From assembly GCA_019009955.1 (NCBI GenBank), contig CM032228.1:103986001-104050000 (forward strand): a stretch of 64,000 nt of DNA, given 5' to 3'. A program made the position numbers and the translations under genes. The stretch's first letter is position 1. Every line of letters starts with the position of its first letter. The notes beneath the pieces were generated by a model, which saw only the letters and a program-made list of their open reading frames with translations, was not told the DNA's origin and did not search any database. Source of the stretch: Riptortus pedestris. Its lineage: Eukaryota; Arthropoda; Insecta; Hemiptera; Alydidae. Below, in pieces: positions 45,854 to 58,268 of this stretch.

Positions 45854-46182
45854 AAAAAGTCCGTGACGCAGGGTCTGCATTAACTAAGCAGATTTCCCAC
45901 GTGGACACCTCAAAAGGTAAACGTTCAATGAGAACAATATTTGGTATTTAGGCTTCAAATAAAGTCCTTTATAATATAACAGCTAACTGTTGATATAACA
46001 TGAGTAGGAGTGGGGGTTTACTGAAGGTCAAAAACTAAAAAATGTAAATATCTCGGTTAATAATCAAGATAGTGAAAACGTATATAAAAACATTTATAGA
46101 ACATTACGTTTGCAATAAAATTGGTTTTATACAATTTTTGGTAACGATCAAAGAAAAATTGCGACCGCTAGAGCGGTAACAG

Positions 46183-46225
<43 letters not shown>

Positions 46226-46545
46226 GATTTTTGAAATCCCCCCCTTTGAAGGATTTCAAAAATCAAACTATCTCTGTAATTATGTGTTGGATCGAAAAAT
46301 TGTATAAAACCAATTTTATTACAAACGTAATGTTCTATAAATGTTTTTATATACATGTTTTCACTATCTTGATTATTAACCGAGATATTTACATTTTTTA
46401 GTTTTTGGCCTTCAGTAAACCCACACTCCTACTCATGTTATATCAACAATTAGCTGTTATATTATAAAGGCCTTTATTTGAAGCCTAAATACCAAATATT
46501 GTTCTTAATAACCCCCCCCCCCCCACTGGTCTGATTTCAGCCATT

Positions 46546-46765
46546 ATTATTTATTAACGTCCACTTTTTGCAACTCAGGCTAATTGGGACAGGTTTTCTA
46601 CAGGTTACCACCCTTTTCTAGCCAGGGTTGGATTTTAGGATGTTATTTAATGAATTTCGTCACTAAATAATTTCCTTTGCCCAGGCGAGAATCGAACTCC
46701 CCACTCTAGGTTTACCATGTGAGATAAAGGTCAACGCTTTAACTCACATGGCTAACCTGAGCCCC
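46546..46765 (-). mobile_element. tRNA-derived SINE with target-site duplication
   Basis: A perfect 11-bp duplication TTTCAGCCATT flanks it (46535-46545 and 46766-46776). Read on the minus strand, the head is GGGGCTCAGGTTAGCCATGT with A-box-like and B-box (GAGTTCGATTCTCGCC) sequences. A body shared with the other copies follows, and the tail is (AAT)n. The inserted-into sequence is family B. Confidence 0.9.
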
Positions 46766-46829
46766 TTTCAGCCATTAATGAACTTGATATTTCTTTTTAC
46801 ATAAAACAACTAAATATCGAGTTTGGTAA

Positions 46830-48420
46830 TTTATATATTTATATAAAATTGTAACCTCTGTCTGTACTTTGATTTTTTTCTCAAAATTTCACGATACTTT
46901 TTGTTTCACATGTCATAGGCACCATAACTGCATTTTTTTTCTTTTGTGTATGTTTGCTTGTTTGTTACCTTTTCACGCATAAATGGCTGAACCGAATTTT
47001 ATGAAATTTGGTATGTATATTACTACTAACCCAACTTAGACTTTAGGCTATATTAATATTCTCTGAGATGAATAGGAGTGGGGGTTATAAGGGAGGCCTG
47101 AAATTAAAAATAGCGATATTTCGTTTCCTATTGGTTTTTCTTAAAATATGCAGATAACATTAGTTGGTTATTTTGTTATTTAGAGTAACTTTTGTTATAT
47201 TCACTTTTGTTTTTGAACAAAGTATAAACAAAATATACACTAAAAAGCAAAGCGGGAGCCGACAGTTTTATTGGGCTCTAACAATTGAACCGAACTTAAC
47301 AAAACTCGGTATGTGTGATAGCACTAACTCCTCCATGATAATAAGCGGTACCAACATTTCTAGGGAGGAGCAGGAGTGGGGGTTGCAAGGGAGGCCTGAA
47401 TTTAAAAATAGTGATATTTCGTTTCCTATTAGTTTTTCTGCAAATATGCACTTGGCAAAAGTTGTTTATTTTGTAATTTAGAGTATTTTTTGTTATAGTC
47501 ACTTTTGTCATATGACAAAGTATAAACGAGATATACACTAAAAACTAATGTGGGAGCCAACAATTTTATTGGGTACTAACGATTGAACCGAGTTTAACAA
47601 AAATTGATATGTGAATTAGCATTAATTCTTCCATGATTATAAGCAATATTAAAATTTCAGATTAGTACGGGAGTGGGGTTATAATGGAAGCCTGAAATAT
47701 AAATACACGATATTTCATTTTTTATTTGTTTTATGGCAAACGTGCACATAACAAAAGTTGTTTACTTTGTTGTTTAGAGTAACTTTTGTTTTATGCATTT
47801 TTTCGGTAACAATGTATGAAGCAAGTGATTTGCGTAGAAATATTGATTGAAATACTCAACAATTCTTTCCAATATGAACTATAGGTGTTTAAGTAATGCA
47901 ATGTTGATAAAACTCAAGCGGGAGCGGAAGTTGTCCGTAGGCTGACACGGTTAATTGTATTAACTAATTTCCTGTGAAATGTATATTTTATCTATTCGTA
48001 TTTACTATTCTATTATGCATGTAATGTTCTGCTCGGATTGGTTTTCGACAGGAAATATGTACATTTAATTTACTTGAATTTATTATTATTTATAATAAAT
48101 TCAAGTAAATTAAATGTACATATTTACTGTCGAAAACCAATCCGAGCAGAACATTACATGCATAATAGAATAGTAAATACTTGAATTTAATTATAATGAA
48201 TGCTATTCATAATTATTCAAGGTGTATCAAACAGTGGAGAGAGATTGATTAGGGACTAATTTTCATTTATTCTTCAAAAATCAAATTTCTATACTATAAG
48301 TCCCCTACCTGATTCTTACGGGGAAATCATAATCCCAGACGGGAAGTGTAGTTGTACACATTGTAGCCTTGCCAAATAAAAAATACCATCTCATTAAGAC
48401 TCTAATGATTCCCAAGTGAT
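46830..48420 (+). mobile_element. Helitron-like family A copy lacking the CTAG end
   Basis: The 5' block is at 46845 and unit motifs start near 47074, 47372 and 47668 (about 296-bp spacing). It then has the variant 3' region shared with 35600-36884. The 3' hairpin is lost. It contains the long inverted repeat 47998-48180. Confidence 0.7.
47998..48180. repeat. Long inverted repeat, 88-bp arms
   Basis: Arms 47998-48085 and 48093-48180 pair with one mismatch seen (near 48051/48127) around a 7-bp loop. The related family A copy near 36590-36680 has only one arm's sequence, so this is a local inverted duplication. Confidence 0.9.
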
Positions 48421-48451
48421 TAAATAAAAATTGCGACTGCTAGAGCGTTAG

Positions 48452-48514
<63 letters not shown>

Positions 48515-49196
48515 AACGGACTTCATTTTCATCATCTCTTGGGTAGGATTGGTGGACATTCGAAGAAATTTTTCAAAAATCACGTCATGAGTATGACCTC
48601 AATAGCATATTTCCCCTAAGGGAAATCTGCTAAAAGTATTGAATAACTTAATTAAATATCATTTTAATCAAGATATTCAAATACTGTATAACTTGATTAA
48701 ATATATTTTTATTATATTGTAAATGAATATTTTCTTTTTGGATTTAGTGATCAATTCCATAATTATAAAGGAACCAAACCCTGAAGAATAAATTTTAAAA
48801 GGAATAAAAATCTTTTTTAAATTGAAAATTAATAATGTGATAATTAATTTGACTTATTTTTCATCTATTTTTTATTTACTAATATATATGTAAATACACA
48901 TAAATGTTGTCATTTGATATTTATCAATGAAATTACTGTTATAATGTCACTAATTCACCTGCAGTAGCATCTTGATATGATAGAACTTAATACAGTCTTC
49001 ATCAAATTCAAGTTCACATAATGAGGCTATTTTTCCATAAGGGCCATTATCTGATGCTGGGGAGATATGTCAAAATCTCTGGCTGGTCCCTTCCTAATCC
49101 CTGGCCTAGGAGGTGGTGCTAGTTGGATGTTGGATCCAGGTCACTGATTTGGTGGCTTACCTTGAGGAGTAGCAGCTGGTTTGCTATCCTCTAAAT

Positions 49197-49747
49197 CATA
49201 TGTGGGCAACCACTGGCCCACGGAAGGTTTGATTCGGCCTGCGAAACTTTTTGAAAAACCCAATTAAACAAAAATATTACACTATTTACTCCAAATGAGG
49301 AGAGATTTGTGCATTTGGCAGTACTTATAAATGCAAACAGTTCTTTTCATTGATGAAAGTTAATAAATCAAAACATCGTATAAAGCTGACTGACTATAAT
49401 TTGGAAAATTCTTTTCGTCTTTGTATCAGTGGAATTAATCCAAACATCAATGGATTATTTTCCCAAATTCAAGCTCATTGATTTCGGTTTCGCTATTTAA
49501 CTTTCGTTGTTTGTAATAATTCCAAAGTTTACGATTTAATTATAATGTTGTACTTATTTTTTTTCAATTCATTTTGTTATTTTAATAAATTGTATTATAA
49601 TTACATTGTCATTACAATTTCATGTTCGATATCAATCGTTAAAAATTATGAACATCACTTTAAAATACACTTCTTTTAAAAGTGGCCCGCGATCATATTT
49701 GCACACTAAAGTTTGGCCCGCAATATGTCAAAGGTTGCCCATACCTG
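49197..49747 (-). mobile_element. hAT-like non-autonomous element, copy 2
   Basis: Termini are CATATGTGGGCAACC and GGTTGCCCATACCTG. Flanking 8-mers CTCTAAAT (49189-49196) and GTCTAAGT (49748-49755) agree at 6 of 8 positions, as an aged 8-bp hAT duplication would. Internal 'ggcccgc' motifs lie inside each end. It is the inverted relative of 4516-4995. Confidence 0.75.
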
Positions 49748-50188
49748 GTCTAAGTGATGATTCTCCTTCCAAGGTAAACCTACCTTCCATATACCATCCT
49801 TAAAAGGGCATCTCCAATGCCCATACAGCTTCTTTCTTCTTGGCAGACATTTGTCCTCTAAACCATGTAAACCAAAAGCCTCAAGAAAAAAAAGGTTTTT
49901 AACTAGCTTTGTAGGTTAGCATAAGCCAATTTTTAGACATGGTCTAATTCTTTCGATTTTACATGCTTTCCTTTAAGTCCCCAACCTAGACGTATTTTTC
50001 AAGTTATAATCCATTCCATCAGTTTTTAATTCACCCCATCTTTCAAGGTAGGCCCAATTATTTTGATATGTAGGTAATTTATGTGAAGGTTTTAGTATGA
50101 CCATGTCTGGCCAAATAGAAATTAAATTAGACTCTCTGATATCCTGCCCAGACAATGTTAAAGAGTCAGAGGTCCTAATGCTCTTTAA

Positions 50189-50606
50189 CACGTGGAGTGC
50201 TAAGGTGCCTGCCGGCGGGCAAATAGTACTTTCCCCCCAGGCGCATTGCCCGCCGGTGGGCAACCTTCCTACGCACTTTTACTCATCTTGGAGCCCTTTT
50301 ACTAGCCCCCACCACTTAGCTTCTACTTCGTTTCTTCATGGAATTCATTACAGAGTTGCGCCTTGAGCTTACAATTTTTTCAATACAAAAAAGTTTGTGT
50401 TTTGGATTTCTTAGATTTCACATAAGTATTTTAAATTAATTCACTTTAAATTTTTTTTCTCGGAAAATAATAGCCAGATTTTTATTTTTTCTATTTCTCC
50501 GATAAATAAAATCTCTCAATGAAATAAAATATGAAGAAAACAAGAACATTTTTTTTTTTTGTGCCATTAGCATGAAATTTGAATTTGGGGTCGCGCTCAC
50601 AACGTG
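50189..50606. mobile_element. piggyBac-type MITE (TTAA-CACG ends)
   Basis: TTAA at 50185-50188 and 50607-50610 flank ends CACGTGGAGTGC and GCGCTCACAACGTG. Just inside the left end is an imperfect palindrome of 'gcctgccggcgggcaa' and 'ttgcccgccggtgggcaa'. No coding sequence. It is inserted in a sequence that later becomes the decayed R1-like LINE. Confidence 0.75.
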
Positions 50607-50774
50607 TTAAAGAGTACCACTGACTGCCATGGCATATACCTGATATTGAGACACTGACTGGCTCCGACTTTTTGTCCCCAGAAGTCATGCTATTTATTCA
50701 TTGAATATAAACTGGGATGACTGGACTATGGATACCTAATTCTTGGGCAACGCTCTTGTCAATGAGTGTAGCAA

Positions 50775-52195
50775 ATGCTCCAAAAAGTATATTTACAATG
50801 TAGTTCCCTGAGGACCTTACAGCTTAGGCAAAGGCAACAAACTGTCTTCAAAGTCCTCCAAATAAATATTAAGAAGAATAACACTGCAGCTGAAGTAATC
50901 TGTAAAGAGGCCATAGGAGACAGCATTATAATAACCATGCAAGAACCTGCTCTATTGTAACAAGACGGAAGCTAATGAAAATTCCACCTGGAGCACGACA
51001 TGCTATTTCATCAGCTGAAAACAGACCTCTAGTGGAACTCGCAGTGACAACCACTCTTCCCTAAGTCTGTCATTTCAATTGCAGTCATGACTATAGGACG
51101 AGACCTGGAGACTATTCATTTAATGTCAGTTTACTCTCCATCTAGTCAAGCCCTAAGTTTGATTCTTGACAAAGTAGAAGAGATTCAAAAAAATTTTTGA
51201 AGAAAATGACAATGATTTATATAGACTCCAATACGGGGCATACTGGTTGGGGTTCTAATTAAACTGATTTAAGAGAGTGTATAGTACAGGAGATGCTACT
51301 GCATGAAGGAGTATGTTTGGTAAATGACCCGAAGTCTCCCTCTATGTTTATTGGCAGAAGCGGGACTTCCCACATGGGCCTTAAGATAGTCATGCTAGAC
51401 CTAATGGATTTTATAACGAAGTGGCGAGTTGACTGCTCTACCAATAGTGACCATGCAGCAATATCCTTTGAAGACATGATGGGCAAAATAAGTCTTCAGT
51501 AAGACCTAAACCATAAAAGGTATGGATACAAAAATGTTATGTAATTTTAGTTACTCCGATGTGGTTCTTAGGCCATGAGGTTTGAAATCAGAGTGGCATA
51601 AGTTTTGTTAGGAGGAGCTGGTCAAAGATATGGCTGTTAAACTACAACAGGTCATTACAGAAGTGGTGAACAAAGAGCAAGAAATGCATTCCAGACCGGA
51701 CCAGAGGTGTCCAGATAGCATTTTTAAAGGGGTAAACTGAGAAATATATAAGTCCCTGAACAAAGTATATACCAAGATCTCAAAGGAAGAAGGTAAGTGA
51801 TAGCTTCATAAACATAATCTCCTTGCTTGCAAGAAACTCGTGGGGGATTATGTTCCATGCCGCAAAGCAGATTTATAGTGCATGGACATTAGATGCAATT
51901 GATTTTGGAGCTCTCAGCTGGGAAGTGCTTATGAAAAAGGGACACATAGTTGCCCTCTCAAGATTCCAAAGGACCTTAAACCTACTGACTCTGAAAGGCT
52001 TTAGAACAATTTCAAACGATGCACTCAATGAGATAGCAGGTACTCCACCCATCAATTGCTATTCATGACCAACATAATTATGTGGACAGCACTAAAAGGT
52101 TAGGAAATGCCGAGTTTCGCATCTGTTGTACACAAAGCACTAATTCAGGAGTTTTGGAACAGCAGCATTGGCCCCCATGGGTTTAAAAAAGTCAG
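50775..52195 (+). pseudogene. R1-like LINE, endonuclease and post-RT fragments
   Basis: The frames in order are TVFKVLQINIKKNNTAAEVI...IITMQEPALL (start of the endonuclease: LQ.N...A...EP), TGHTGWGSN, MLLHEGVCLVNDPKSPSMFI and DCSTNSDHAAISFE (SDH at its end). Then, without the RT core, comes RFQRTLNLLTLKGFRTISND with ALNEIAGTPPI, which matches the region after the RT in R1-type elements. Stops and frameshifts throughout. Reading continues past the nested family B copy to about 52960. Confidence 0.65.
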
Positions 52196-52565
52196 TCATG
52201 CAGCGGCTGTGTAAACTAAGCAGATTTCCCATGTGCTGGTATGACTCACTAGTGATCTCATTTTACAACATTTTCCTTATTTCTATGTAAAAAACAAATG
52301 AGTAAAAGGGAGTGGTGGGAATTACTGAAAGCTGAAAACAAGAAGGTATGAAACTCGCTGAATACTTGAGTTACATACCATACATTTTATGATCTGACTC
52401 ATAATAATGAAAATATTTAGAATTTTGAATCCCCCCCCATTCTAAATCCTTAATATTCCAGGGCCGACTTCAGCCAATAACAAATATGATCTTCAGTGTT
52501 AACTGAATCGGTTAAATACCAAGTATGGCATAGATCACATAAACATTATATATATTAATAAACAT

Positions 52566-52631
<66 letters not shown>

Positions 52632-52745
52632 CGCATCATTTTCATCATCTCCTGGGTAGGATCCAATGAACATTAGAGACATTTTTCGAAAATCCCGTTG
52701 TGAGTACAGCTCCATAGGTGATTTCCCTTAAGTGAAATCTGCTAA
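52185..52745 (+). mobile_element. HINE-like family B, complete ends
   Basis: The start is 'aaaaaagtcagtcatgcagc' with subterminal 'aagcagatttcccat'. The (CA)n(TA)n(CA)n centre is at 52565-52631. The end is 'gatttcccttaagtgaaatc' then TGCTAA at 52740-52745. It is inserted in the R1-like remnant. Confidence 0.8.
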
Positions 52746-53865
52746 AAGCGTCCATGAACTAGTTATAGCTAATCCAGACACAAATCAAAGCCATCCCTGC
52801 ACCCTATATGAGTAGCTAGAAGACAAAACTACAAGGATGCTTATGACTACAACCTGGAGATAGAAGACTTAGTGAAAGATGAAAACATTCTTTTTGAACA
52901 CTGCTTGAATTTATTAAAAAATCAGAGGAAAATGAATTAATAAATAAACAAAAGCACCTAATCCTTCCCTATTATCCTAGCCCAAATCTGGCAATAATGC
53001 CGCTTCCCAACAAGACAAAAAAAAAAGAAGAAAAAAGAGAGAGATAGAGAGACCTAGTAAACAAGAGAAAACAAATTTAAACTTCAAGTCTCAAAACAAA
53101 ACTTAATTCTTCTTCTCACAACCCTTGGTTAAGTTAGTCATATATAAAAATATATATCTTTGCAGTGATCAAAAGCCAAAAATATTTAGATTTCTCATAA
53201 ATCTAAAAAGTGGTATGTTTATATTCAATCTCCTAACTTATTTTTTTGTTTTTTGTTCAATTTACTCCTAAATGTGAAACAAATTAAAAGCCAATTTCTG
53301 TTTTGTTTGAGAAATGTTATGGTTATTTTAAAATTGCATTAAAAAAATCAAAAGAATCATGAGTGTCCTAAGAATGTTGTTTAATGTGCAATAAATATTT
53401 GACTGTTGGTGTAAGAGTATTTTAAATACTCTGGTATAACAATAGACTTGGAGTAATTGATGTTTTAAATAAATAATTGTGCACGTGCTTACTTAATTGT
53501 GAGACTCCTATTTTATAAAAATGTTTGTTATAAAATTGATATAATCCAAGAAGTTATAAACCTGGATACTTCCATTTATATAATCCATCAAACTAAAAGC
53601 TATTCTATTTCAATATAACTAGAAACATAATAGAAAATTCATCAACAAGGATGCAGTAATGTACCTCAGGGGAATATATTCCCTGACAGCAATATTGAAT
53701 AGAGTGATTGATGCTTTAGAACAAAAATGATTTGAATGCATGATCTAGAAAGTGATTTGTTTGGCTTTCAATCATATTGTAAAGAGAAGAATTTATTAAT
53801 GCTAGTACTCTTGTAAGAGTATTCTTTTCTGTTCTGTCATAAGCTTTTAGATTTCCCTTACGGGA
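52746..53865. other. R1-like LINE tail, then unannotated AT-rich sequence
   Basis: Up to about 52980 the LINE-like sequence seems to continue with stops. A GA-rich patch lies near 53020-53060. Beyond that nothing is recognised. Confidence 0.4.
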
Positions 53866-54758
53866 AATCAGCTATTGAGATTGTATTCATGGTGTGATTA
53901 TTGAAAAATTTCTTTGGATTTCAATCGATCCTACCCGTTCACATTTTTGTATATACAGATTTATATATTTGTCAGTTAATGCTCTAGCATTCGGATTTTT
54001 TTTTTATTGTTCCCAAACTCAATATTTATATGTTTTATGTACAAATAAAGATCAAGTTCGTTAATGGCAGAAATAAGACATGTGGAAGGGGGGGGGGGTT
54101 TAGAAGGGTAAATTTCGAAAATAAAAAATATCTGTTATACTTAGGATCAAAAAATATTATAGAAACTATCTTATTGCAAATTTAATTAAATAATATTGTT
54201 ATACACAATTTTTATGTATCTTTAATATTAACTGAAAAAATTGCATTTTTTCTTTTCAGCCTTGAGTAAACCCCCACACCTACTCGTCATATTAAAAATA
54301 AGCTTTTATATCATGAACCACTTTGTTTGAATCTTAAATATCAAATATTGTATTCATTGAACTTTTACTGTGTGTTATCATCAACCAAGATTTTTCGGTC
54401 TTGACTCGGAAAATGTTTATTTGTCTATACCATATTCAATATTTAGCCATTTAATTCAACTCTAATGTTCATATTCATTAATGGATGAAATCAGACCAGG
54501 AATAGGGGTTTTAGACGGAGGTGGTCCGGTATTTCAAATTTCTCCTTTATTATGAGTCAGATCGAAAAATTGTAGAGAAGGAATCTTGTTAAAATATTGA
54601 TGTTATACAATTGTTATTCTATACATTTATTTGTAACTCATATATTAAGAGAGTTATTAGTATGTTCTTGTTTTCAGTCTTCAGTAGGTTAGGAGTGTGC
54701 CATACCAGCATGTGGGAAATCTGGTTAGTTTACACAGCCCCTGCTCGATGGAATTTTT
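53866..54758 (-). mobile_element. HINE-like family B, old inverted copy
   Basis: The terminal hairpin (gatttcccttacgggaaatc) is at the left, a decayed centre has no long TA tract, and the right end reads 'tgtgggaaatctggttagtt' and 'cagcccctgctcgatgg'. Confidence 0.75.
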
Positions 54759-57500
54759 CTATTTCAAAAGATATGGATAGCTAGTAATTCGAGAGGTATG
54801 TTAGGTACTCAGCTAAATATGGTCTATTTGGTTCTACATTTGGCCATTCGGATATACCCATGCTTCTATGTGTATCACCTTCTAAGGAAACATAGTGGTT
54901 ATGACCTAGATATCCCTAAGGTCAGCAAAATAAAATTCCAAACTTAGTTATAAAAAATAAAATTGTGTCAATAAAATGGACTAACCATCTCTTTAAAATG
55001 AATAAATTGTTTATAATCTGCTGGAGAGCTAACATCTTCAGAGATTATACGCTAGATAGTAGTTAAAAAGTGAAGATGTGACTCCAATGGATGTATGATA
55101 TGAAGAGTGATTTGAAGCCATATAAATTAGATGATAAAAATGTTACTCTGCTAACTGGTTGAATTAATAAAGGAATATGCTAGGTGAGCTGAATGTCATT
55201 GAAGTTGAGTAGTTACCAGAATGTGAGTGAGACACTAATAAAAGATATTACATTAAACAAATGCTAAGAGGGCTAATTTTAATATTAGACAACAGTTGAG
55301 TATTGGCTGAATAACTAGAAGTCCTGAGTTTGAGTCCCACCATATAATCACTTTACTAAGATTGTTGATATCAGTGGTTTTCTATGAAAACATTTTTATT
55401 TTCTGACGTTGTTCACTTCATTATTCTCGAAAAATAAACATCAACTGCATTAGTTTGTGTTTTTTGAGCTTTGCTATTCTGCACCATCCATTTTCTGCCT
55501 CCTAGTATTAGTTTTATCACCGGTCTTCACGTTTAAGTATAAATTTAATTATGACAATGTAGAAATTTTAGATAAAGTAACCAAACGGATGAAAAAAAAT
55601 ATCCATATAATTAAAAACAAATAGAATGTTGTTGGAAGAAACCCCGAGAAGAAAATTTACAGAATATATTTATTGAATATTTTTATAAACAGTAAGTCTA
55701 TTAGCCATATTTTTCACACCATGTATGGATGTAATCAGCTGATTTGTATTTCCTCTGCTTCATCTTAATAGTCTAGGTGTAAACACCTCAGTAATAAGGT
55801 AAAGTCTTTTTATATCTGTAGAAAATTCCTGAAGAGGTTTCATATATTTGAAACATGTAGAGAAAAAGTTATGTAAGTGAATGTGCTTTCAATATTTTTC
55901 ACCATTTGACCTTCTGCCACTTTACCTTTCAATGTTAATTTATTATATAAATGCTGTGAGTAGCTGTGAAAATCAGTTCAAAAGCAGGAATATAAATTAA
56001 GAAAAAAAAGAAAGGGCTATTATAAATCACTAAAGAACACTTTTTATTTCTTTGCAGGGAATAATTTCAATACAATTAATTACACAGTGATAAAAATCTT
56101 AACAATACAAATCAGCACAGAAGAATTGATTGTAGAGTGAATTTTACTTTTTTATTTTGACACATCAAATGCAATTATTATTGTTTTATCAATCACAGCA
56201 ACTCAATAAACCTCATGAGGTATGAGAATCCTAATAGATTTATTTCTATGAACTAGACACACTGTTATTATTTCAATGGTTTTTTTGATACTGTACACAG
56301 CCGTGACTATTAATAAAATGTAATATGATGGGCCACTTATAAAATACACACACGAAGGCAGGTTTAGGGAAACTCATCACTAGCCTTATCAATTAAATAA
56401 AAACTAGGAAAAATAAAATGAATGCAATAAGTGTTATCAAAATTTTTAAATTTTATTTTAATTGGCAAATAATATTGCAAAGGAAAAACAAATGTAATTA
56501 CAAGGCATATATACGATGAGGTAGCGGGCAGGGCAGGCAGGGAAGTGGGTTTTGCCCCTCCGCCACCACTCGATGAAACACAAACTTCATCTCGTTGCTT
56601 GCATGTTCATAAAAAATTAAGTGATTGCAGCTGAGTTGAAGACTAACCCCGATGGAAAACTTTTAAGCTAAGTACTTCATTTATCCTTCCACTAAATTGT
56701 CCACTTCTAATTTGTATGTAACAATAATGTTCCATTAGCTTCATAAGTTTTCATTGTATGTGTATCACAAATATTGCTCTCAACCATTTATTTTTCTCTT
56801 TAAGTATTTCCATTACAAGACATATTTATGTGTTTGTTTTTGCTTTTTTATCAATAATACACAAAAATAATTTTCTATTAAAAATTTTAAACATTAGTAA
56901 AACATATGTGATTTTTGTAATAAAACACTTTAGCGCCAAAGACGAAAGAAGGTGTCTCAAAGAAGCTTTAATGGTACATATTTGATTTCGAATAATTAAT
57001 ATTTGCAATGTTTTCCACCTTTCCTTATGCTGAATTTTGTGCTCATCACAAATGCACTATAAACACTCTCTCATACATACATCACACTTATAGGTTCAGC
57101 ACTGGTAACACAGGAGGTGGGGTTTCATCGGAGGAAGGACTTGAATGTGGTCAGTCAGAAAGCCACACAGTTAATTTTCGAAAAAATTGACCAGCAACTA
57201 TACCCTGAAGCTTAAATGCAGCACTGTACAAAGCTTGGCGGTACAATTGTACATTTTTTTTATATATATAACGCACTTTATATAATTTTATATAATTCAA
57301 TATATATATATGTATATATATAATCTTTTATCTATAATATTTATCAATATTCCAATATACAAATACATACATATATATATATTACAAATATATTTATATA
57401 TATATTTATAAAACAGATATCCGTTAATAAAAAAATCAATAAAGCTGTTTATTTCTTTATTTCGAGGTAAAAAAAATCACTGAGTATCAAGAGGCAATGG
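54759..57500. other. Sodium-channel 3' untranslated region and flank
   Basis: The right part (perhaps 56 kb onward) is probably the long 3' untranslated region of the minus-strand channel gene, with (TA)-rich low-complexity sequence at 57258-57420. A tRNA-like B box near 55330 is discussed under rejected items. No other gene is seen. Confidence 0.4.
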
Positions 57501-58268
57501 TCAAACATCTGCCAGTCTAGACGTTGTTGACGGAGATCTTGAGTGTATAACAACCTTGTGGCCATTCTTTGTCACATAACCATCACTTTCCACAAGAACT
57601 GCTGTGTCTCTTGCACGTTCTGGTGATTCAGGTGAAGTCTGTCGAGCCTGCTTATGCTTTCGCCATGCTGTCTGAATGAGCCTAGCACAGTACTCCTCTC
57701 GTTGCCGCCAGAGTGTTGATGAGACAGGTTCATATCCTACTTCATCTGGTCTACCTGGTGCCACTTCTCCAAGTTCAGCAGTTTCTTCAATGGGATTTCC
57801 TTTTCGAGCAAAGAAATCTTTTGTAAGCGCATCCAAAATATCTACACAAAACATCATATCTCCTTTACAGATTGGTATGTCCATTGAAACAATTTTATAC
57901 TTATTTGGTTTATGGATTTGTAAAGGAGGTTCTAAGACATCAAGGAAATCTGACAACTGGTCATATCGGATGTATTGCGTTCCATCCGGATCAAACTGTT
58001 GCCAGATTTCATAATACATATCATAATCATCATCTGTCAATCCTTCTTGCACATCTTCTGTTGCTTGTGAATAATTTTCTAAGATTACAGCAATGTACAT
58101 GTTTATTACAATGAGGAAACTAATGACCAGATAGGAAAGTAGAAATGTAATGCCAATCGTTGATGAGCCACAATCTCCAGGTGAGCCCATTTCTGGATTG
58201 GGTCTATCACAATTTTCTTCATTTATTATCCCATCTAAGACACCATCCCAACCAGCAGATGTTGACAT
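57501..58268 (-). CDS. para: para-type voltage-gated sodium channel, terminal exon
   Basis: One exon of 255 codons plus TGA. It starts after TTTCAG with MSTSAGWDG, the domain IV pore loop, whose Ala (residue 5) is the fourth residue of the DEKA sodium filter. Residues 41-65 are the domain IV S6 helix ([22 protein letters not shown]), 79-105 the EF-hand-like region ([20 protein letters not shown]), and near 210 an IQ motif ([11 protein letters not shown]). The end is [18 protein letters not shown]...ADV. The channel opens the neuronal action potential and is the target of pyrethroids. All upstream exons lie right of the window, so intron length exceeds 5.7 kb. The segment between IQ motif and C-terminus is short (about 20 residues), without the long Ala/Gly-rich insert known from Drosophila. 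Confidence 0.95.
   Translation of the reverse strand: MSTSAGWDGVLDGIINEENCDRPNPEMGSPGDCGSSTIGITFLLSYLVISFLIVINMYIAVILENYSQATEDVQEGLTDDDYDMYYEIWQQFDPDGTQYIRYDQLSDFLDVLEPPLQIHKPNKYKIVSMDIPICKGDMMFCVDILDALTKDFFARKGNPIEETAELGEVAPGRPDEVGYEPVSSTLWRQREEYCARLIQTAWRKHKQARQTSPESPERARDTAVLVESDGYVTKNGHKVVIHSRSPSTTSRLADV

Larger units (their letters stand above)
45854..48633 (+). mobile_element. HINE-like family B copy opened by nested insertions
   Basis: The 5' end (aaaaagtccgtgacgcaggg, then 'agcagatttcccacg') lies at 45854. The matching 3' end (terminal hairpin and CTAA at 48630-48633) lies 2.8 kb away. Between them are an inverted family B segment (about 46228-46525), a SINE (46546-46765) and a family A copy (46830-48420), which split the element at its TA tracts. 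Confidence 0.65.

Noticed and set aside
46546..46765. Functional tRNA gene
   Set aside because: The head is tRNA-like, but it carries a SINE body, an AT tail and a target-site duplication, so it is a retroposon.
47164..47481. 105-codon open frame
   Set aside because: It lies within family A internal units, and similar frames occur in other copies on either strand. It has no domain and comes from repeat sequence.
55285..55365. tRNA-like B box (GAGTTTGAGTCCCACC)
   Set aside because: No proper A box or cloverleaf can be drawn and the SINE body is missing. At most a SINE head scrap, and too weak to list.
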